Of a stretch of DNA of 64,000 nt, positions 33,750 through 42,391 are shown piece by piece. Made by a program: the position numbers and the translations under genes. Origin of the DNA: Halonotius roseus (GTDB lineage Archaea; Halobacteriota; Halobacteria; Halobacteriales; Haloferacaceae); contig NZ_SESI01000003.1 of the NCBI RefSeq assembly GCF_006861655.1, positions 186,001 through 250,000 on the forward strand. The letters are read 5' to 3'. Numbering within the stretch: the first letter of the stretch is position 1; every line of letters begins with the position of its first letter. The notes below the pieces were generated by a model. That model was not told the origin of the DNA. It saw only the letters and a program-made list of their open reading frames with translations, and ran no database searches.

Positions 33750-35675
33750 ATGAGCTCAGTAGATAAGCAACTTGACGACCTACAAGCGGAGATCGACGAA
33801 GAAGTTCCACCCGACATCACTGTCTCGGATGTGAAATACGAGGGGCCGGAGCTGGTGATCTACACCCCACACCCCAAGCAGTTCGCGGAGGACGGCGACC
33901 TCATTCGGTCGCTGGCCAGCAAGCTCCGCAAGCGGATCACCGTCCGCCCGGATCCGGAAGCACTCTCGGATCCACAGAAAGCGGACTCGAAGATCCGGTC
34001 GGTGATCCCCGACGACGCCGGTGTCACCGATCTCGATTTCCACGAGGATACCGGTGAAGTCGTCATCGAAGCACAAAAACCCGGGATGGTGATCGGCCGA
34101 CACGGCTCGACGCTCCGGGAGATTACCCAGGAGGTCGGCTGGACGCCGGAGGTCGTTCGGACGCCGCCGATCGAATCCTCGACGGTCTCAAACGTCCGAA
34201 ACTTCCTCAAACACGAACGCGAGGAGCGACGCGACGTGCTCGAACGCGTCGGCCGACAGATCCACCGCGAGGAGATCGGCCGCGAGCAGTGGGTTCGTAT
34301 CTCGACATTGGGCTGCTGTCGGGAGGTCGGCCGCGCGGCGTTTCTGCTCCAAACCGCCGAAACCCGCGTTCTCATCGACTGCGGCGACAAACCCGGTGCG
34401 GAAGGCGAGGTGCCCTACCTACAGGTGCCGGAAGCACTCGGTGCGGGCGCAAACTCGATCGACGCGGTCGTGCTCACCCACGCCCACCTCGATCACTCCG
34501 CGCTCATCCCGCTGCTGTTCAAATACGGCTACGATGGGCCGATCTACTGTACGGAGCCGACACGGGATCTGATGGGGCTCCTCCAGCTCGATTATCTCGA
34601 TGTAGCGACCAAGGAGGGTCGGACGCCGCCGTACGAATCAGACCAGGTCAGAGAGGCGATCAAACACGCGATCCCCCTGGAGTACGGCGACGTGACCGAC
34701 ATCGCCCCCGACATCAAGGTCACCTTCCACAACGCAGGCCACATCCTCGGCTCGGCGGTCACACACTTCCATATCGGCGACGGCCTCTACAATGTCGCCT
34801 TCTCCGGCGATATCCACTACACCGATACACGGCTGTTCAACGGCGCGGTCAACGACTTCCCGCGGGTCGAAACCCTGGTTCTGGAGTCGACCTACGGCGG
34901 CCGCAACGACTACCAGACCGATCAGGCCGACTCCGAGGAGAAGCTGCTTGAGGTCATCAACGAGACCTACGACGACGGCGGGAAAGTCCTCATTCCGGCG
35001 TTCGCCGTCGGCCGATCACAGGAGATCATGCTCGTCTTAGAGGAAGCGATGCGAACCGGCAAAATCCCGGAGATGCCGATCCACCTCGATGGGATGATCT
35101 GGGAGGCGACAGCGATCCACACCACCTATCCGGAGTATCTCCGCGATGACCTCCAGGATCGCATCTTCCACGAGGACAAAAACCCGTTCCTCGCCGACCA
35201 GTTCAACCACATCGACGCCGGCGAGGAGGAACGCCAGGAGGTCGCCGACGACGAGCAGGCGATCATCCTTTCGACCTCGGGGATGATCACCGGCGGCCCG
35301 ATCATGTCGTGGCTCCGGCATCTCGGCACCGACCCGGACTCCCGGCTTGTCTTCGTCGGCTACCAGGCCCAGGGAACGCTCGGCAACCGCATCCAGAACG
35401 GCTGGGATGAGATCCCGATCAACAGCGATTACAACGGCGGTCGCGGCGACACGCTCACGCTGAACATGGCTGTCGAAACCGTCGATGGCTTCTCCGGCCA
35501 CGCCGACCGCAAGGGGTTGATGGACTTCGTGCGGACGATGAACCCACGGCCCGAAAAGATCCTCTGTGTCCACGGCGACGAACGCTCGGTTCAAGACCTC
35601 TCATCGGCACTCTACCACGAGTTTGATATCCGGACATTTGCCCCAAAAAACCTCGAAACGTTCCGGTTCCGCTAA
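33750..35675 (+). CDS. KH/beta-CASP ribonuclease aCPSF1 (FttA)
   Basis: This 641-residue metallo-beta-lactamase-fold nuclease is the archaeal counterpart of CPSF73 and the factor that ends transcription genome-wide in archaea. Domains in order: KH-like region (residues 1-145, with KPGMVIGRHGSTLREITQEV), MBL domain with HAHLDHS (about residues 244-250) and NAGHILGSAVTHF, then beta-CASP with TGGPIMSW and a C-terminal zinc-binding SGHADR motif. N-terminus MSSVDKQLDDLQAEID is typical. A 160-nt structured leader precedes it. Confidence 0.95.
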   Translation: MSSVDKQLDDLQAEIDEEVPPDITVSDVKYEGPELVIYTPHPKQFAEDGDLIRSLASKLRKRITVRPDPEALSDPQKADSKIRSVIPDDAGVTDLDFHEDTGEVVIEAQKPGMVIGRHGSTLREITQEVGWTPEVVRTPPIESSTVSNVRNFLKHEREERRDVLERVGRQIHREEIGREQWVRISTLGCCREVGRAAFLLQTAETRVLIDCGDKPGAEGEVPYLQVPEALGAGANSIDAVVLTHAHLDHSALIPLLFKYGYDGPIYCTEPTRDLMGLLQLDYLDVATKEGRTPPYESDQVREAIKHAIPLEYGDVTDIAPDIKVTFHNAGHILGSAVTHFHIGDGLYNVAFSGDIHYTDTRLFNGAVNDFPRVETLVLESTYGGRNDYQTDQADSEEKLLEVINETYDDGGKVLIPAFAVGRSQEIMLVLEEAMRTGKIPEMPIHLDGMIWEATAIHTTYPEYLRDDLQDRIFHEDKNPFLADQFNHIDAGEEERQEVADDEQAIILSTSGMITGGPIMSWLRHLGTDPDSRLVFVGYQAQGTLGNRIQNGWDEIPINSDYNGGRGDTLTLNMAVETVDGFSGHADRKGLMDFVRTMNPRPEKILCVHGDERSVQDLSSALYHEFDIRTFAPKNLETFRFR

Positions 35676-35676
35676 C

Positions 35677-35847
35677 TTAGGGGAGTTCCTTCCACTGTTT
35701 CCCGCAGTTCGGACAGGTTCGAAGCGCGTAGACCTCGTCGGGCTTGTTTTGTCGTTTGAGCGTCTCTTCGCACTCGCTGCAGGCGATCCGCTCGTAGTTG
35801 TCCTTGTAGAGGTCGCCGTTCCGGAGCCCCTTCCGTGTCGATTTCAT
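35677..35847 (-). CDS. Small CPxCG-type zinc-finger protein
   Basis: A 56-residue protein with two Cys pairs, CSECEE and CPNCGK, forming one zinc-ribbon-like finger (ERIACSECEETLKRQNKPDE, then VYALRTCPNCGKQWKELP). It resembles the small haloarchaeal zinc-finger proteins of the HVO_0758 type, which affect swarming or biofilm traits. That assignment rests on remembered size and pattern. The start MKSTRKGLRNGDL at 35847 is chosen. A longer reading with two extra cysteines is in frame but starts in noncoding-looking DNA. It converges on aCPSF1 (1-bp gap). Confidence 0.82.
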   Translation of the reverse strand: MKSTRKGLRNGDLYKDNYERIACSECEETLKRQNKPDEVYALRTCPNCGKQWKELP

Positions 35848-36566
35848 GTCCGCCCTTTTGGCTTGGAGCCTAAAAGCATCCCGTGTGCCGGGCGTCCGAC
35901 AGTACTGACACCCCAAAGACGTCGCTGTCGACAACGAGCATCGGATTGAAAAGGAGTGGCCGCCCGGATGTGAGAGGCGAGTGGAGTGTGGTGGTCGTCA
36001 GTACGTTGGGGTTGTGGTCGCACATCCGTCACCCGGTGGGGGAGTGGCCAACAGATCGAGAGCCACAGCAGCGTGTGGGTGACCGACCACGATTTGTCCG
36101 GGGTGAGCACACTGTCGGCTCACAGCCCGGCGTCCCGCCTCAGCCGCCGTCCGCTGTCACCTCCGATCTTAACATTACCTAAATCAAAGCGGTGCGATGT
36201 ATAAATACTGCACGGTGCGCAAAGATATCGTGATAAGCATGGAGTAAATTAGGTTGTTTGCTGATATTGTTCGATATAACTGAACTATTCAGTGGGGTAG
36301 TTGACAACTGTGTTTCTCACCGGTAGAAGACACAAGGCTCACAGCGTGGTTCGGTGAGAGATCGGAGCAAGACGAGGCGAGGAGCGCGGCGGATGATCCG
36401 GTCGAGGACGCCCCGATCCCCGAGATGGATCCTGCCGCGTGGCGCGGGCGTGGCGACGAGCGGTGTATCTGCCGACAGTTGACGAGAAAAGCGTCAGTAC
36501 GTCGGCATCACATTGTATATCGTTGCGGCGTATAAACCCACCGTCCGCGCCGCGACCGAGCGGCGG
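35848..36566. other. Long intergenic region with possible structured RNA and decayed reading frame
   Basis: No convincing gene in 719 bp. 35950-36180 holds several inverted repeats: CGGATGTG (35965-35972) with CACATCCG (36021-36028), and GTGAGC/GCTCAC near 36103-36123, plus a repeated GGAGTGGCC. A TATAAATA at 36200-36207 reads either way. 36180-36320 is AT-rich. 36330-36480 holds an open frame reading SAADDPVEDAPIPEMDPAAW, haloarchaea-like but without a good start, possibly a gene remnant. Confidence 0.4.
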
Positions 36567-37379
36567 TTACCGGCGATCGTCGAGTGCGGGAAACGACGAC
36601 CGAACCTCATCGACAGCCGCCGGCTCGATGGTCGCCGTGATCGTCGTCGACGCGTCGCCGGCGGTAGCCCGGGCTGTCCCCCACGGATCGTATATCGCCG
36701 AGCGGCCACACAGCTGTGCGTCGGCCGCGGGGAACGAGCCGGTTCCGTTGACCGCGATCAGATACGAGAGGTTCTCGATCGCGCGGGCCCGACCCAGCGT
36801 TTCCCAGTGTTCGATCCGGGGATAGGGCCACGCGCTCGGGACGACAAGACAGTCGACACCACGGTCGAGCAGCCGGCGGTACAGCGACGGAAACCGGAGA
36901 TCGTAACAGGTCGTCGTGCCGATCGTCAGCCCGCCGAACTCGACGACAGAGAGTGAGTCGCCAGCCACCAACAGCTCAGATTCGGCGGAGTCGTACCCAA
37001 ACAGGTGGTGTTTCCGGTAGACGCCACGCCGCTGTCCGTTTCGATCGAAAAACACCGAGGTGTTGGCGTAGCCATCAGCGGCCGGTACGTCGTAGCCGGC
37101 CGCCGCACTGGCGGCGAGATCCTCAACGACGCTGCCGGCGACGAAAGCGATGTCGTTGTCGGCGGCCATCTCGGCAAGGCGGTCGAACAGCGGGTCGTCA
37201 AGGCCGGCGACCTGGGTCGAATAGTCATCAAACGCAAAGAAGCCGACGAGAAACTGTTCGGGGAGGACGGCGAGGTCGGCACCCTCGGCGGCGGCATCGA
37301 CGACCGCCTCGCGGGCCTGATCGAGATTTGTCTCGACAGCTCCCGACTCGATCCCGAGTTGGATCGCGGCGACCTCCAT
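36567..37379 (-). CDS. Carbon-nitrogen hydrolase (nitrilase superfamily)
   Basis: This 270-residue enzyme carries the full Glu-Lys-Cys triad of the nitrilase fold: VLPEQFLVGFF (Glu), VYRKHHLFGYDSAES (Lys) and TIGTTTCYDLRFPSLYRRLL (Cys). Such enzymes hydrolyse C-N bonds of amides, omega-amides or nitriles. The substrate is unknown here, but an omega-amidase-like role is common. It begins 2 bp after the SRPBCC gene stop, probably as part of a three-gene minus-strand operon (37856 to 36567). Confidence 0.9.
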   Translation of the reverse strand: MEVAAIQLGIESGAVETNLDQAREAVVDAAAEGADLAVLPEQFLVGFFAFDDYSTQVAGLDDPLFDRLAEMAADNDIAFVAGSVVEDLAASAAAGYDVPAADGYANTSVFFDRNGQRRGVYRKHHLFGYDSAESELLVAGDSLSVVEFGGLTIGTTTCYDLRFPSLYRRLLDRGVDCLVVPSAWPYPRIEHWETLGRARAIENLSYLIAVNGTGSFPAADAQLCGRSAIYDPWGTARATAGDASTTITATIEPAAVDEVRSSFPALDDRR

Positions 37380-37381
37380 CG

Positions 37382-37801
37382 TCAGCTGATCTCCGCCCGA
37401 AGCGCGGCCTCAAGATTGTCGAGTTCGGCATCGAGGTTGCGTTTGAAAAACCGCTCGACGCCGGGGAGCTGTCCGTCGACGACAAACTCATTGCGGAGCT
37501 GACAGCCGCCGTCGGTTTCGGTGATCGTATGCTCGCCGGTCACCCGGAGGGCGCGTGAGCGACCCTCGAATTTGACGCGGGTTGGGGGCTCTCGAATCAG
37601 ATCTTCGGTTTCGACGGCAACCGTCGAGTTGAGCAGCGGGATCGGCAGCTTCACCTGCCACGTCGCACGGTTCTCGTCGTGGATCTCGTAGCTGTCGACA
37701 ACGCTGATCGCGCTGGCGCGTTTGGCCGGGTCGGCGATAAACGTCCAGATCTGCTCGCCGGGAACGTCGAACTCGAAGGTCCGTGAGACACGGACGGTCA
37801 T
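37382..37801 (-). CDS. SRPBCC-fold (START-like) protein
   Basis: A 139-residue protein of the polyketide-cyclase/START superfamily. TVRVSRTFEFDVPGEQIWTF is the usual opening strand-helix with the Trp after the first helix, followed by alternating strands (EIHDENRATWQVKLPIP and RVTGEHTITETDGGCQL). It has a hydrophobic ligand pocket by family. The ligand is unknown. Start at 37801. An in-frame extension upstream into the previous gene's spacer is rejected. It lies 54 bp after the small HTH gene and 2 bp before the nitrilase. Confidence 0.82.
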   Translation of the reverse strand: MTVRVSRTFEFDVPGEQIWTFIADPAKRASAISVVDSYEIHDENRATWQVKLPIPLLNSTVAVETEDLIREPPTRVKFEGRSRALRVTGEHTITETDGGCQLRNEFVVDGQLPGVERFFKRNLDAELDNLEAALRAEIS

Positions 37802-37855
37802 TACAGAGCGCAGGACGGGGAGTGTAAAAAATGACGCGGAAGCGGCCGTCGGCAC

Positions 37856-38080
37856 CTACTCGGGGGTGACACGCCACGTCGTCGAGCGGGCGCGGCTCCA
37901 TTTTTCGATGTCGACATCGTCGGATTTCTCGGCGAGCTGCGGCAGGCGGACACCAACCTGCTTCGAGGAGAGGCCGATCGCCTCGGCGATGGTCTTCGCC
38001 CGGAAGTATCGCTCACCGCGTGCGACGCTGTCGCGGAGATAGGCGACGATGCGTTGTTCCTCCTCGGTGTACTCTGTCAT
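37856..38080 (-). CDS. Small winged-helix protein (DUF7123-like)
   Basis: A 74-residue protein that begins TEYTEEEQRIVAYLRDSV and contains a helix-turn-helix (GERYFRAKTIAEAIGLSSKQ) and a closing RSTTWRVTPE strand, matching a conserved haloarchaeal family annotated as DUF7123. Probably a small DNA-binding protein or a partner of the SRPBCC gene that follows 54 bp downstream. Functional role unknown. Confidence 0.75.
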   Translation of the reverse strand: MTEYTEEEQRIVAYLRDSVARGERYFRAKTIAEAIGLSSKQVGVRLPQLAEKSDDVDIEKWSRARSTTWRVTPE

Positions 38081-38165
38081 CTACGATCACTAGGGGGCTG
38101 AACGGCTTAATGATTACGTCGGCAAGCGAAGGTGGCAATCAAATCGGCGGGGGAAGAGCTCGATA

Positions 38166-38351
38166 TCAGGCGTCGTACAGTTGGAGTGCAGCCACCGAGA
38201 GCCCGGCGGCGACGACCGCCGCCGCGAACCCCCAGGCTTTGATGAGCTGTGTGCCGCCGGCGAACATAACCCCGGCTCCGAGCACCGCCACCGTGCCACA
38301 GGCGATCGCAATACCAACTCCCTTGTCGGTTGTCATACCGTGGGTAGCCAT
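38166..38351 (-). CDS. Small two-helix membrane protein
   Basis: A 61-residue protein with two membrane segments (VGIAIACGTVAVLGAGVMFA and GFAAAVVAAGLSVAALQLYD) and a short hydrophilic N-terminus. It resembles small DUF7525-type haloarchaeal membrane proteins. An internal ATG at 38336 (MTTDKG) is an equally good start. It is isolated between the PhoU-like gene and the DUF7123-like gene. Confidence 0.65.
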   Translation of the reverse strand: MATHGMTTDKGVGIAIACGTVAVLGAGVMFAGGTQLIKAWGFAAAVVAAGLSVAALQLYDA

Positions 38352-38423
38352 ACCGGCGGCTTCGACACCTGTATGCTTAGTTCATTCGAACGCACACAGC
38401 GTGAATCGATCGTGGGGAGACCT

Positions 38424-39452
38424 CTACTTGATCTCGACGTGATCGGACTCCTCGTTGAGCGCGAGGTTGGCCGCGATCTCGGCGTTGCGCATCGCGTACT
38501 CGGCGGTATGCTGGAGGCTGACGAGCACCTCACGGATCTGTAACAGATCCTTGTTTGGGAGCTCCTCCAGATCATCGAGGATCTCCTGTTCGCGGTCGGA
38601 GATCTCTCCGAAGAGGTGTCGACACCGGATCGTGAGATCGTAATCGCGTTCGACGACGGCGCGAACAGCCATCTCGGTCAGCTCGTCGATCTGGTCGGTG
38701 AACTCCCGGATCCGGCGGATCGTCGAGCTGTCGACATCCGGCATCTCGTCGGCTGAGGCGACGATCTCGGCGATATCCTCGGCGTTGTCGGCGGTGAGTT
38801 CGAGATTTTTCGCCACCGATCGGTAGCCGATCAGCGGGAAACTGGAGTCCAGCCCGACAGCCCGACAGAGGTTGGGGTTCTGGTAGGCGGTGAAGATGAG
38901 CCGAAGCAGCAGGACAAAGATCTTGTTGGCCTGTCGCTCGCGGTTGAGCGCGCGCTCGGCGAGATCGCTGTTGCCGTGGGCCAACGCCTTGATCGCCTCC
39001 GAACGCATCGTGCTCCCGGTGTTTTCGAGCCGCTCTAAGAGGTTATCGAGCGTGAAATCCTCCGGGTCGGCCGAACACCGGATGGCGATGCGCTCCGGCG
39101 TCTCCTCGATCACGCCGAGACCCATCAGCTGTGTTTCGGCCTGATACACCGCGTTGATGTGTTCGGAATCAAGGGCGTCGGACTCCATCTGGACGTGGAT
39201 CACCCGCCGACCGAGCACGTATTGGGCGATGATCGCTCGCTCGACAGAGCCCGCATCGAGGTTGTCGGCGTGGATCACCGCCTCGCTTTCGCCGGTGCTG
39301 GCCGACTCCGGCAACACCGTTAGCGTCCCCTTTCCGCCCATCCGGATCGAGACCTCATCACCCTTTTCGACGTAATGCTCTTTGGTCCACTCCGCCGGCA
39401 GCGTCATCGCCAGCGTCGACGGCCCCAGCCGCTGTACCTTCCGTGTTTCCAT
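38424..39452 (-). CDS. AbrB/PhoU-domain regulator of phosphate uptake
   Basis: The 342-residue protein joins an AbrB/MazE-like DNA-binding domain (METRKVQRLGPSTLAMTLP, residues 1-50) to two PhoU helical bundles (residues 90-330). The first carries ARRVIHVQMESDALDSEHIN and SEAIKALAHGNSDLAERALN, and the second includes AVRAVVERDYDLTIRCRHLF. PhoU proteins damp phosphate uptake systems. The fused DNA-binding head implies direct transcription control. A palindrome 30 bp upstream may be its own operator. Confidence 0.9.
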   Translation of the reverse strand: METRKVQRLGPSTLAMTLPAEWTKEHYVEKGDEVSIRMGGKGTLTVLPESASTGESEAVIHADNLDAGSVERAIIAQYVLGRRVIHVQMESDALDSEHINAVYQAETQLMGLGVIEETPERIAIRCSADPEDFTLDNLLERLENTGSTMRSEAIKALAHGNSDLAERALNRERQANKIFVLLLRLIFTAYQNPNLCRAVGLDSSFPLIGYRSVAKNLELTADNAEDIAEIVASADEMPDVDSSTIRRIREFTDQIDELTEMAVRAVVERDYDLTIRCRHLFGEISDREQEILDDLEELPNKDLLQIREVLVSLQHTAEYAMRNAEIAANLALNEESDHVEIK

Positions 39453-39481
39453 ACCCTTTCTCGGGGACAGGTCATCTTAAT

Positions 39482-39493
39482 TGTATGCATACA
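39482..39493. promoter_or_regulatory. 12-bp palindrome before the PhoU-like gene
   Basis: TGTATGCATACA lies 30-41 bp before the ATG at 39452, over the expected BRE/TATA position. A dimeric AbrB-type regulator such as the gene's own product could bind it. Confidence 0.5.
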
Positions 39494-39607
39494 CGGGGTA
39501 TCGAACAACAAATGTTGAACTGATATCGTGACTACAGTAGATATTAATATGTGGTTGTCTCACATGAATTGCACCTACACGCGATTACAGACAGCACACA
39601 CCACACG

Positions 39608-40672
39608 CTACACAACGCGGAGCATGCGTGTTTCGAACCGACCGACCCGCACCTGCCGCCAGCCACGGAGCTCGGCGTCAAGCTCTGGGTCGTCAGTATC
39701 GACACGCAGGACACGGAGGTCGTCAAGCTTCGACCGCGAGGCGACGACCTCGACGCTCGCATTTCGGATCACGGCCGGCGAAAGCTGGGGGTTGCCGCGG
39801 CCAAAGATGAACCCTTGGCCGCCGATCGGGGAGACGATGATCGTGTTGGTCTCGCCTAACGCATCCAGAATCTCGGCTTCGCTTGCGTCGGTTGCGAGCA
39901 CCTGCCCATCACGCCACACGTCAACACCGAGTGGTGAGCCCACGAAGCCGAGAGCCGATTTGATCGCTCCGAGCGTCGACCCCGGCCCGAGGATGTAGGT
40001 CGTTTCGGGATCGACATCGCCGGCGATCCCCTCGGCGAGGGTCTCAACGGTGCCGCCGCCGCGCTGTTTGGCCGACTGGAGGCCGTCGGCGACCGGCACC
40101 GACGCGATCGCCCGGAGCTCCGGGCTGACCTCGCCGGCCCGGTAGTCGTCCTCGTCGATATCCATGACCTCCCGCTGTTCGGTGCGATCGAACTCGACGA
40201 CGATGTCGGCGGCGGCCTCCGGCGAGACCGCAAACACCGACGAATAGACTTTGACGCCCGCGGGCACACCAAGCAGCGGCACGTCGGTATCGGCCAGCGC
40301 GTCGGCAACGTCGGCCGCGGTGCCGTCGCCGCCGACGAAGACAACGAGATCGACGCCAGCTTCGAGGAATGCGTCGACGGCGGCCGCGGTGTCGGCTGCG
40401 GTCGTGTCGGCTGTGTTTGTGCCGGGCTCGAAGGCGATTTTCGGCTCGAAGCCAACCTCTCGTACCTCGGCGGCTCCCATCGGCTCGCCCGCTGTGAGGA
40501 GATCGATTTCGGCGTCGCGCTCGGCCAACCGCGTGAGCATCCGGCGGGCGCGCTCCGGCGCACGGGGCTCCGCGCCGCGCTGTCGGGCTTCGGCGACCTT
40601 GCCGTCGGTTCCCTTGAGGCCGACCCGACCACCCATGCCGGCGATCGGGTTAACGAGGACGCCGAGTCGCAT
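39608..40672 (-). CDS. ATP-NAD kinase family protein
   Basis: A 354-residue member of the COG3199-type NAD-kinase-like family. The key motif GGDGTAADVADAL (GGDGT at residues 114-118) is present, followed by LLGVPAGVKVYSSVFAVSPEA and TYILGPGSTLGAIKSALGF. The MRLGVLVNPIAGMGG start is typical. It probably phosphorylates NAD or a related substrate, but the family is distinct from the standard NadK. It is divergent from the MFS gene at 40783, with 110 bp between starts. Confidence 0.88.
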   Translation of the reverse strand: MRLGVLVNPIAGMGGRVGLKGTDGKVAEARQRGAEPRAPERARRMLTRLAERDAEIDLLTAGEPMGAAEVREVGFEPKIAFEPGTNTADTTAADTAAAVDAFLEAGVDLVVFVGGDGTAADVADALADTDVPLLGVPAGVKVYSSVFAVSPEAAADIVVEFDRTEQREVMDIDEDDYRAGEVSPELRAIASVPVADGLQSAKQRGGGTVETLAEGIAGDVDPETTYILGPGSTLGAIKSALGFVGSPLGVDVWRDGQVLATDASEAEILDALGETNTIIVSPIGGQGFIFGRGNPQLSPAVIRNASVEVVASRSKLDDLRVLRVDTDDPELDAELRGWRQVRVGRFETRMLRVV

Positions 40673-40782
40673 ACTAACTGGTGGTGTGGCGTCGTGAAAA
40701 GCCCCCTGTCTGCGGTGTCGCCGGTGGCGGCAGCCCGCCAGCGGATCGGAACACACTCCCCTTCCCGTCGTCGACTCCGGGT

Positions 40783-41970
40783 ATGGCACTTCGGGGGCTC
40801 CGTGGCGACGGGCGCGGGTGGACGCTGCTGGCGATCGCGTCGGGCTGGGTGTTCGTCCTCGGCGGCCGGTTTCTCGTGCCGGCCGTCCTCCCGCAGGTGA
40901 AAAATACCTTCGCCGTCAGCGATGTCGGAGCCGGCGTGGCGATCACGATCATCTGGGCAACCTACGGCCTGATGCAGACGCCCGCGGGCCTGCTTGTCGA
41001 CCGCATCGGCGAGCGGAAACTGCTCGCCGGCAGTGCTGTTCTCACGGCGACCAGCGTCGTCGTCATCGGCGCGGCCCCGGCGTTCGCCGCGTTCATTGTC
41101 GGCTGTGCGGGGTTCGGACTGGCGACCGGCCTCTACGGCCCGGCGCGTGGCACCGCCCTCTCGCGGGCGTTTCCCGACCACGACGGGGCGGCCATCGGCG
41201 CGACGCTGGCGGCGGGCTCGGTCGGCTCGGCTGTGTTACCGCTGGCGGCTGGCTCGCTTGTCGGCGAGATCAGTTGGCGACTGCTCGTCGGCGGATTAGC
41301 TGTCCCACTCGTCGCGCTCGGCGTGGTGATCTGGGCGACGGTGCCGTCGTTCGACAACGGCGACGGGGCGACTCCAGACGACGGGACGAGTACAAAACTC
41401 CCGGTCGGAGACGTGCTCGCGGCGATCCGCACCCGGCAAGTCGCGGTCGCGTTGACCGCGCTGACGCTGATGACGTTCGTGTTTCAGGGTGTCTCGGCGT
41501 TTTACGTGACCTACCTCACTTCGGTCAGTGACTTCGCCCAATCGACGGCGGCGGCGATGTTCTCGCTGGTCTTTGTCGGCGGCGCGGTCGCCCAGGTCGC
41601 CGCCGGGGGGCTCGCCGACGCCGTCGGCGACCGACCGGTGTTGGTCGCGGTCTCCGCGGCGACGATCCCGGTGCTCGTTGCGATCCCGATGCTTGACAGC
41701 GTGATCGGAGTCGCCGCGGCATCGCTGCTGCTTGGGATTCGACTGGGCGTTCCTGCGGTCTCGAACGCCTACATCATCGCTATCCTCCCCGAGTCCGTGA
41801 CGGGAGCGGCGTGGGGCGTCCTTCGGACGACGAGCTTCATGCTTGCGGCAACGGGCTCAACTGTCGTCGGCGTGATGGCCGACAACGACCTCTTCGACGA
41901 GGCATTTTTCCTGCTCGCCGGACTGACCGCGCTCGGGACGCTGTTGTACACCCGGCTGCCGGATCGATAG
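40783..41970 (+). CDS. MFS transporter
   Basis: A 395-residue transporter with about 12 hydrophobic segments. It has motif-A-like LLVDRIGERKLLAGSAVLT after helix 2 and a second copy ADAVGDRPVLVAVSAATIP after helix 8, as in typical MFS half-repeats. GFGLATGLYGPARGTALSRA lies near helix 4. No substrate can be assigned. I start it at MALRGLRGDGRGWTL (40783) to exclude a long non-native N-terminus. Downstream lies the inverted pair of structured repeats. Confidence 0.87.
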   Translation: MALRGLRGDGRGWTLLAIASGWVFVLGGRFLVPAVLPQVKNTFAVSDVGAGVAITIIWATYGLMQTPAGLLVDRIGERKLLAGSAVLTATSVVVIGAAPAFAAFIVGCAGFGLATGLYGPARGTALSRAFPDHDGAAIGATLAAGSVGSAVLPLAAGSLVGEISWRLLVGGLAVPLVALGVVIWATVPSFDNGDGATPDDGTSTKLPVGDVLAAIRTRQVAVALTALTLMTFVFQGVSAFYVTYLTSVSDFAQSTAAAMFSLVFVGGAVAQVAAGGLADAVGDRPVLVAVSAATIPVLVAIPMLDSVIGVAAASLLLGIRLGVPAVSNAYIIAILPESVTGAAWGVLRTTSFMLAATGSTVVGVMADNDLFDEAFFLLAGLTALGTLLYTRLPDR

Positions 41971-42033
41971 TAACCGCGCCAGCCAGATCGGTCGCGGCCG
42001 GGGTCGTGTTCAGATAAGCTGAAGAAACTCGAA

Positions 42034-42154
42034 CCATCTCGAAAGCCCCGACTCGCTGGTGTCGGGGGGCTCGCTGCGCGCTTCGGGCCTGCGGCCCTGC
42101 AGTGCTTGCGTCGCCCGCCTTCCGCCAGCGAGTCGCCCCTTTCAGTCCCGCCCG
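42034..42154 (-). repeat. Dispersed covarying stem-loop element, copy 2 (inverted)
   Basis: Read on the minus strand this matches copies 1 and 3: GGGACTGAAAGGGGC, then CGACGCAAGCAC and a GCAGCGAG block, ending in GGGGCTTTCGAG. The stem is CGACTCGCTGG (42049-42059) with CCAGCGAGTCG (42125-42135), 11 bp, perfect, and different from both other copies. Confidence 0.8.
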
Positions 42155-42175
42155 ACTGCAGCTGATTGACCTGTC

Positions 42176-42309
42176 GACCCGGGTGGGATTGAAAGGGGCC
42201 GGCGTCTCGCCGAACCCGGACGACGCAAGCACCGCAGGAGTGAGCAACGCGAACGACGAGGAGCACAGCGAGTCCCGGGAGTCGAGACGCCGGGGGCTTT
42301 CGAGGTGTT
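42176..42309 (+). repeat. Dispersed covarying stem-loop element, copy 3
   Basis: Its core is nearly identical to copy 1 (CGACGCAAGCACCGCAGGAG, then CGAACGACGAGGAGC). The stem is CCGGCGTCTCG (42199-42209) with CGAGACGCCGG (42283-42293), 11 bp, perfect. It stands head to head with copy 2 across a 21-bp spacer. The whole 42.03-42.31 kb region is therefore a large imperfect inverted repeat. Confidence 0.85.
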
Positions 42310-42391
42310 CGCAATCCAATCGCACTAAGCTGAACAGTACCGGCAGCCAGATCTCAAACACTTAACAGGGTCGGCATGCTACCGCGAGATA

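Noticed and set aside
35950-36200. RNase P RNA or SRP (7S) RNA gene
   Set aside because: No match to the conserved GAGGAAAGUCC motif of RNase P or to the GGAAGGAGCA-type SRP loop on either strand.
42176-42200. Sequence GGTGGGATTGAAAGGGG resembling the end of a CRISPR repeat
   Set aside because: It occurs only as part of the structured element. There is no array of equally spaced repeats or spacers, and no cas gene in the window.
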